Shown here: positions 56,351 to 64,000 of the stretch, piece after piece
How the letters are laid out: each line of letters begins with the position of its first letter
Position numbering within the stretch: position 1 is the stretch's first letter
Assembly (NCBI GenBank): GCA_031216445.1
Contig: CM062214.1
Span: 19,955,001-20,019,000 of the forward strand
DNA length: 64,000 nucleotides
Direction: 5' to 3'
From: Lateolabrax maculatus
Taxonomy: Eukaryota; Chordata; Actinopteri; Acropomatiformes; Lateolabracidae
The notes under the pieces: generated by a model
Told to the model about the DNA's origin: nothing
The model's database searches: none
What the model saw: the letters and a program-made list of their open reading frames with translations, nothing else
Made by a program: the position numbers and the translations under genes

Positions 56351-59300
56351 CTGAAACACAGAGCACAGACAACAGTGAGCGCACTGGGTGGAAAATCTTT
56401 TTAAAGAATCCAACCTGCTTGTTTTTTATCGTGTTAAGACGTTGAGTGTTTAATGTTATTTTTAATAGTCTTGAAATAGTTACAATGACCTTGGATTATT
56501 TCACAGCTTCAAATAAGAAGTCACACATTTGAAGTGGGCGAGGAATAAATAGGACTTTTCTGAAGTCTCTTCTTCCTGGCCTACTTTCTACATGCCATCG
56601 TGATGTTCCTCTTTTAAAACCCTGTTTCATATATAATTACACACCTGCTGGCACTGGCTAATGCTTTCACGTCGTGACCAAACTGGCTACATATCCCCAG
56701 TGACCTCTGTTAGCTAAACAGCTTGTGGAAGATACAGGGAGTAGTATCACATTGAGTAAAAGCAACAGGGGGAAAGGAACAGTGTGATGCAGAAACCTGG
56801 AGAAACCATTTAAATCTGTGGGCCTCAGCAACAGCCACTTGTCTGTTTAATTCTTCTTCCCACATCAAAATGGACCTTTAATATTGAATGCAGCTACACG
56901 GAGAAATAACAATAAAACAATACTTGTTCGAGATAAAGCGAAAAGAAGCTCTTTGGAAATCGTGCGTGACACTGATCTGATGGTGTACATGCATGTCATT
57001 TTTCAACAGTAAACAAATGTTGAACAGGCCACATTCAGCATGAACAGATCAACGGCTGTACGTATCAGTCAGATGGGACTGAATCATCCCCATTAAAGAG
57101 ATTGATGCGCATGTCTTCTGTCAGACAGTCCAACCTGTCTGTGCTCAATGTAAAGCTAAAATCAAACTGTCTTCAGGATCTCACTTACTTTACATTAGCC
57201 CACACCTCCAGTGGTACTTACTAGAGGTGAAAATTAGGTACGAATCATTTAGCTGATTTGAATTGTTTTGTCCGATTCAGTTCAAAGATTTGTAGTTACC
57301 AACTACATATTTGCTCACTTTACCGTTTAAATACACTTCAGCATGTACAGATGAACGAATCACCCGAAGACTACACAGACCCATTATAAGGTTAATGACT
57401 CAGCAGCCAACTATGCGAGAAAAAGATACTATATCACGATTGTTTCTGTAGCTTTGTGGTGTATCAACAAGCTTTTGATGAGAAAATAACATACTGAAGT
57501 GATGGTGCTTTCAGTTAACAGTGAACCACTGGTTTGTTCACTGACAATGGTTGAGATTCAGTAAAGATTCAGTATTTAAGATTTGTTATTACATGTACAT
57601 TCTGTTGCTAAACAGAGGGGGTGATTATCATTCAACATCATGAAATAATTACAGAGTAAACTGTGATTTCTACCAGGTAATTAATAGACACAAACCTGCA
57701 AATTATACCCACAAATCATTTGAAAGTAACCTGCGTGTTCATGGATAGCCCTCTGCAGACACTTTAGACCACGGGCGGCAATGGGATTTGAGAAAAAGAG
57801 TGCTAATGAATGATTCAGAGCATGTGTGTTTTTCTTGTCTTCTAAACATCCCTCTATGTGCTGGCTGCTGAGGACCGACAATCCACAGGATTGCAGGTGG
57901 GTGAGATGAATGATCGAGACCCTAACGCGCAAATGACCTGAGAGGACCATTACCTCCTGAGAGTAAGATGAATGCAGGTAGGAAGGGACATCAGCATTGC
58001 TCAGTGGCTGTGACAGCTGTGCGTCTCTCAAGTGAGGCAGGGTAATGTGAATGTATCGCTACACGGGAGGTTGACTATTTCATAAATGAAGTTGTCTAAT
58101 GCCCACGGCCGTCTGCTTGAGTCATTAGCCTCAGGTTTCCATCACGTTAGGCCCAACAGCCTGGGCTTTACAGAGCTTGGGCGGAAAGATGTAAAAGTGG
58201 ACATTTTAATATCACGCTTGATGGGACTTCATGTACAACAGTTTGCTTTCAAGTTGAGTAATCTCACACAGATGTCATTAGTTTTACAGTTCATTAAGGG
58301 TCAAGTCATTTTCCTATGTAATCACCTGCAGGTGTCAATTATAGATTCCGGATATACTGTTGAAAGCCTATTAAATGATTCACATAAAAAATGCAGGGCA
58401 GCATTCCTTCACTCGAGTGTGCTGCGTTTCGCTCCAGTGGGACGAGTGGCAAGATGCTGCTGGTCGTGAAAATAAGTCTGAACAGTCGACTGTGGAATGC
58501 AACGTATTGCAGCCCTTTCCGCCAGCATCATCTTTTGAAAGCAAAGCATAGTAGTGAGCAGGTGAAAAAAGAAAGGGAGCCAGCACACTCTGGAGAGAAG
58601 CACTAACGGTGATGGATTGTTCATAAGGGGGAAGCTGAGATACACAAAGCTCTGCCTCCTGGATGACAGCAGAGGTAGGAATTAACAGCATCGAGAGATT
58701 AAAGTAATGTTCCTGCTTTGTTCTTGTTGTCTCTGACTACCAGGTACCCACGTTTGCTACCCCGAGCTGACATGGGTGAGACACGAAGATGGATGGCCAG
58801 ATCCTTATCCACCCTGCAGAGGAGGAAGAGGAGTGTCGGAATGACTGAGTATCAATTCCCCAGTTCCACCCACCTGAAACCATACTGCACTCGCACTAGC
58901 ACCGGTCTTAAAAACAGCGCATTCTGTAGAATTGTCCTACAGTGAAATGACAGCATTGCAGATGAAGCCCGGCGTTGTGAGAGAGAGTGAAACTGGGGGT
59001 TCACCACAGACGGTGTAGGAGAAATGTCAGACTAAAAGGAATATTTGAATTCCAGAAGTGGGGGTTGAATGTCCCCGCCCGGCTTGGATAATAGACCAAT
59101 CAAACATTCATGAGTCCCTGTATCAACCTGCGTGGCAGAGTTTGTGCAGTTGACCTTAAAAGCGGTGCGGTATTCCATCAGGGGGTGCTCTGAGACAGAT
59201 TTCTGTACATGACCTCACCACCGCACAGCGAGCGCTGACACCCAAAACATGGACACGCCTGGACACACAGGAGCACACACACAAGCAGTCACGAGAGTGT

Positions 59301-62300
59301 GTGTGTGTGTGAGTGTGTGTGCGCGCGCATGAAAAGGCCTTTAATTTGACATCTAGTTAAACCAATCCCCCTTCCTAAAAAAGCAATCTCGTTCCTTGAT
59401 TGTCTTCCAGAACCCTGTGTCTGAAATCTGACTGCCATCTGGTTAGTGGGAAGCGAGAAAAAAAAAAAAAAAAAAAAAAAAACAAGATATCTGGATGACT
59501 TTACAGACAAGTAGTTTGTTTTGTTTCTCTTCACAGAGACGGGGCAAGTCTTTTTTTTTTTTTTTTTCTAAAATCAAACAAAATTAAATGAAATCTTTTC
59601 AGGTATATTGGCCTGAATTGTGAAAATCAGACCTTTTCTGATCATTTGCGTTGCTGCGTCTGCTGCACACAAAGTGTTTTGGGGTTGGCCGGAGAAACGC
59701 AACACTTACATAAAAACCCCTCTAAAGTGAGCGCAGGCTCAAGCTTCTGATGTAATCATTGAGGTCTGAAGTAAGTCCTGCTGTTCCACCAACTGACATG
59801 CCAGTGGAGATCACCGCCAACAGCTTAGCAGTGCTGACAATTAGGATCCAAGAAGGATTGTGCAGATCTTTCAGCTGAGAGGGCTTTGTCAACAGCGTTT
59901 AAATCCAATCATCCACTGGCACCTCTGTCATGGTACTTCGAGGTCCCCGTGGGTTTTACCGTGAAACTAACTTTATGCGGAAGTGACTGTAATAAAGTGC
60001 AATAATAAAGGCAAAGTGGATAAGAGATGCTCATATGGCATCATAGCATTTGATTCCACTGACGTGAGCTATCAAGGTCAAGGTGTCAAATGAAGAAAAA
60101 TCCTGTGATGAAGATTTTGGAGCTGCTGGACTGGATGGTGCCTTCCTATTAAACCCTCCATGGTAAAGACAAGGAATCTCATCAAACTGTACTTTGATCT
60201 ACTCCACTTTGATATTTCAATAAGAAGCAATGGAATGAAACTAATTTGATTAATACATTAAGCACTTTAATTTGTCAGCTGATTAGAATCAAGATGAATT
60301 AAGCACACTGTCCTATCTCATGCACCATCTATCCCCGTTGTTTCATGCCAATAATTACAGAGGGCCCTGCAATCTGAAAATCTGAATCTGAAATGAATTT
60401 CAATCTCACCGTCTTCCATGAGTTTGGTTTAACTTCACATCCCTCTCACCATGTCTCTATTATTAAGTGAAAGCAGTGGAAATCGTTCTGAGATGCATTC
60501 ACTGGACTCATTGGCATCTGTTGGGCGTGTTATTTACAGTGAACTTATGAAATGCTCTTTGTGATGCTCAAAATAAGACAATCATTTGAAAAAGCACTTA
60601 ACTGAGGGAAAAATGTCACGGTCAACCCCTGTTGGTCTGACATGGCATTAGCATTTTTTATCATTTCAAAAGGATGAGATTAGTAAATTCCAAACATGCT
60701 CTCTACATCAAGTGTCCTTGGCATGTCTTTGTTCATTCTGTGAATGCATGATTTTCTGTATGACCTTCACCAACCATCTCATCGCCCACCAAGCTCCCTA
60801 TCAGTGCTTCCTGGGGTAATTCACTCGCTCAGTTTCACAGTTCAATGGTTTCTATAGCACAGACAAGCCCTCCAAACCTGTGAGACCAAAACTTGTCAAT
60901 TATCCTGAAACTCCGATACTGTCACTGACTGTACCAATCAAAAGTAGATAATGACAGAGAGAGGCATTAAAACTGTGCAGGGACAACGGGATAGTGGCAA
61001 GGTCGGGAAGTATCAGATATCCCTAGAGTGGTGACATCTCCTGCGGGCGTGATGTGAAATGTGAAGCTACGGCAGAGGATCAGAGAGTGTCAGAGTGGAC
61101 ACAACATTAAAATCTTATATGAGGACTTGACATAGAAGTGATGAAGCCTTACACTGACCAACCGAGAAAGGCTCCATTTTTTACAAGTCATGACAAGGAG
61201 CAAATGGAGCACTGCTCCACGACAATACGCTTCCCCGTAACTTCTCCACAAGGCTGAAAGAGCACAATATTCATCCTTGCTGACAGTTAAATAATAGATG
61301 TAGCAAAAAAATGTAATTTTCCTCCTGAACTCCATCATGCTCATACAACTATGAATTCAGAATCTCAAGAAAATGGATTACACCGCCTGCATGTCATAGA
61401 GGCATACTAACATGAGTGACAAGAAGATATATTTTCTTCATTTGTGAAGACCGCAAGATTGATAGAGTACTGCAGGGGAGGTCTTGAGGGGGGTTTTGTC
61501 AGAGCCCTCATAAAAAATTTAGTTTGTAAAAACAAGAAAGGAAAGGCTATATGATCGTTCTTTTCTGTGCCAATAGGCATCATGAATCTGACCACCGAGT
61601 GAGAAAAGAGAAATGCAGCAAATAGAGATTGCTGCATTTACAGACAAACAAGTCTCTCTGGTGTACCATATAATTATATTATTGATGATCCAAATGTAAA
61701 TCTGTTTTGTGTTTTGGTCAGCATGTTAAAATATTAAGCACATTCTGTATTTATCTATCTCCACCATGAACAGACTGTAAAATAAAATCTTTTTAATGGC
61801 AGAGAGACTGGTTGCATCACTGGTGAGAATTTTTCAATGCAATGGCAGAGCTACAGTATGTACCACTGCACTGCAATCCTTTGGGAGATATACCACAAGC
61901 TTCCAAGCATCAGAAGCACAATAAGTGAACATGATCTCCGACTTGATCCCTAAACACCACGTATCGTTCCCGATGTTCTGCACTGCATCTCTGGCTACAG
62001 CCCAGGAGCACAACATCCAAAACACTACCTCTCTTGGGTTTGGACACCAAAGACTGATGGGATTAAGAGGGTGTGGGCTGATAGGACTCTGCTCTGATGC
62101 TATCCCTCAGATATACATCATTATAGAGGGGGGAATCCCACAGGCGCTGGGATTAGCCCGTTAGATTTTCACTGCAGGTGATAAGGGAGAGAAGGAGAGG
62201 CTGGCAGAACTACACAACATAATGGGGAGATGGGAAAGCAGAGATAGGAGGGAGCCAGAGGACCGCACTGCCTGGTGTAATGCGTGTGGTAGGGGAAAAA

Positions 62301-64000
62301 CAGAGCACTCGAGTATGAGTAACTGCGAACAATAGCTACAGGGATGGACAACTTTGAGATAGGTGAACATCCGACTCCGCGGGGGAAAAAATGCACAGAC
62401 TGCGTTGCCTCTGACTGGATGTAGAAATGCAGTAAAATGAAGCGCTGAGCAGATGTGAGAGATTGTTTTGTATGCTTTCCGCAATCCATCTGAGATTCAG
62501 TCTCTGCAGGTTTGTGAAGGCTGATGGGTAAAGCTGAAGGTAAACGTGAAGTTCAAGGAAACAGCCATAGCGTGCACGGCTACATGCCAGGCGGCGTTAA
62601 TGCATTGTAAATGAAGACTTTGTGATACAGCAGTGTCAATGTGTCTTTGATCCTCCAGCTGAACGTTCGCCCTGGAGCCTCAGGAACTACACACAACCAG
62701 CACAGGCCGGTGAAACTCCTTATTTTTCAGCCATGCAGACACAGATAAAACATATAGAATAATCCCCCCACGTATAGCTCTGGCAAAGGCACCTCAGTTC
62801 TCTCACTCACATATCAAACATGTATTCCCCCAGCCCTCCAAATCCCAGCTTAACCCTCGCCCCACGAAACCAGGCGGCTAGTTATCACCGTGGCTTTGAC
62901 ATTAGCATGCACGCCCTCTCTCATTTGGGAGATCTTCTTAGGAGTCAGGGATGATAAAAAGCTTTCCTCTCCACCGCTCTTCCAATCCTGACTTTGACTC
63001 ACCCTTCCTCTGCCTGGACCTGCCTGCCTCTAACTATGAGTTGGAGATGAAACGCTTCATTCTCTTTCTTTTTCTACTCCTCTTCTATTATCATGCAGTG
63101 CTAGCACGGCCCCGCTTGACATTTTCCTTTTCTTCTGCTCTTCTCCAGTCTTTTCAGTCTACACTTGCTGACACTTGGGAAACAACTGCTGTCCTATGCA
63201 AAAAAGCACCCCCCTTTTTCACTGCTATTATATGCCAAGTCACCTTTACTTCAGCTCCTCGTTGTCACGATTATGACCAATTCCTTGTGGCAATTTCTTT
63301 TAAGCACAAGATGAATGGCTGAAGTTTTTACGGGGGTTAAATATCCACATGGATCAATAAAATAGCGTGCTATCCTGCAAATGTGTGAGAATAATAATCT
63401 GTGTGTGTCAGGGGGACGTCTGGATGATGCAAGTCTTTGGACCAGCCAGGACATAACGAAATCCAGGTAAAATGACTCAAACATTGCTTTAATTCCAATT
63501 TGTCAGTCCATGTTTAGATTTCTACCCATCCTCTTTACATTACTTCAGAAAGCCAGGGGCTAAAAATATATTCCCACAACGTCAGTATAATACTTTGATA
63601 ATGCAATTACACTGCTTCGTGGCTGAATGGGGAGGGCAAAGGAACATGAAAGAGGGGTTGGAAGCACGAAGGGGCGCTGCAGCTATGGATTATAAGAGAA
63701 CGTGATAATAAAATGAAATCATCAGACACTCAAGCGATTATGCTAATTAACTCATTCCGTATTCATCTTAGGTTAATCGGCATGTGGGTGAGAGAGTGGT
63801 GGCGTTTTCTTGAACACAGAAAGCTTTGACTGAGCAGCAGCGAGTTACCTCACGTCTGGTGTGTGAGGTGGGGTTAAAGGTCAAAACGCTGAAATTTGAA
63901 AGTAGTAATAACAGTAGTAGTCTACCAGTGTTAACAGAATTCGCTGGACCTATGCAAATGGCCATCTAGTATTGACCGGAGGAGATTTGAGATGAGATGA
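56351..64000 (-). other. kcnd2 intron 1 (partial), no exon seen
   Basis: More than 7.6 kb upstream of kcnd2 exon 2 contain no Kv4 exon 1 sequence, so this is intron 1, which is very long in other vertebrates. It holds a TG/CG alternating stretch at about 59298-59330, a 23-base A run near 59459, a T run near 59551, and unremarkable AT-rich DNA. No independent gene is supported. Confidence 0.75.
59298..59330. repeat. (TG)n-(CG)n alternating purine-pyrimidine tract
   Basis: GTGTGTGT with one GAG interruption runs into GCGCGCGC, a Z-DNA-prone simple repeat in kcnd2 intron 1. Confidence 0.9.

Noticed and set aside
62951..63322. 123-codon plus-strand frame in kcnd2 intron 1
   Set aside because: Hydrophobic, low-complexity translation of pyrimidine-rich DNA with no homology or splice support.

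Overview
The window is nuclear DNA of a ray-finned (teleost) fish. It has split genes with GT-AG introns of about 0.1-6 kb, many (TG)n/(CA)n microsatellites, short A/T tracts, a MITE-like element, and proteins closest to vertebrate orthologues. I assembled seven protein-coding genes by hand from splice sites, and the six complete ones keep one open frame across all junctions.

Layout: (1) 1-4.5 kb is AT-rich non-coding DNA holding the hbp1 3' UTR and intergenic sequence. (2) 4.5-10.8 kb, minus: hbp1, an HMG-box/AXH transcriptional repressor (10 coding exons, 452 aa). (3) 10.8-12.6 kb: CpG-rich hbp1 upstream region with a cluster of Myb-type sites. (4) 12.9-19.6 kb, minus: prkar2b, the PKA regulatory subunit RII-beta (11 exons, 407 aa). 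(5) 19.6-24.3 kb: intergenic. (6) 24.3-31.3 kb, minus: hsp90b1/GRP94, the ER Hsp90 (18 exons, 803 aa, KDEL end), with two perfect ER-stress response elements upstream. (7) 33.2-40.7 kb, plus: nt5dc3, a HAD-type 5'-nucleotidase-like protein, head to head with hsp90b1 (14 exons, 571 aa). (8) 42.3-44.2 kb, plus: a non-visual ciliary-type opsin, most likely parietopsin (4 exons, 360 aa), with Gln at the usual counterion position. (9) 47.9-49.9 kb, plus: an unassigned class A GPCR with a roughly 275-residue third intracellular loop (2 exons, 574 aa). (10) 51.9-56.4 kb, minus: the C-terminal exons of a Kv4 channel, kcnd2. Its large first exon lies beyond the window, so 56.4-64 kb is intron 1.

The genes do not form a pathway. 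prkar2b-hbp1 (human 7q22) and nt5dc3-hsp90b1 (human 12q23) each keep the order and orientation known in human, and kcnd2 maps to human 7q31, so the window joins blocks that are separate in human. The points most worth following are the opsin's counterion arrangement, the orphan GPCR, the paired ERSEs, a perfect 27-bp inverted repeat in an hsp90b1 intron, a GC-AG intron in hsp90b1, and TG repeats lying against 3' splice sites in two neighbouring genes.
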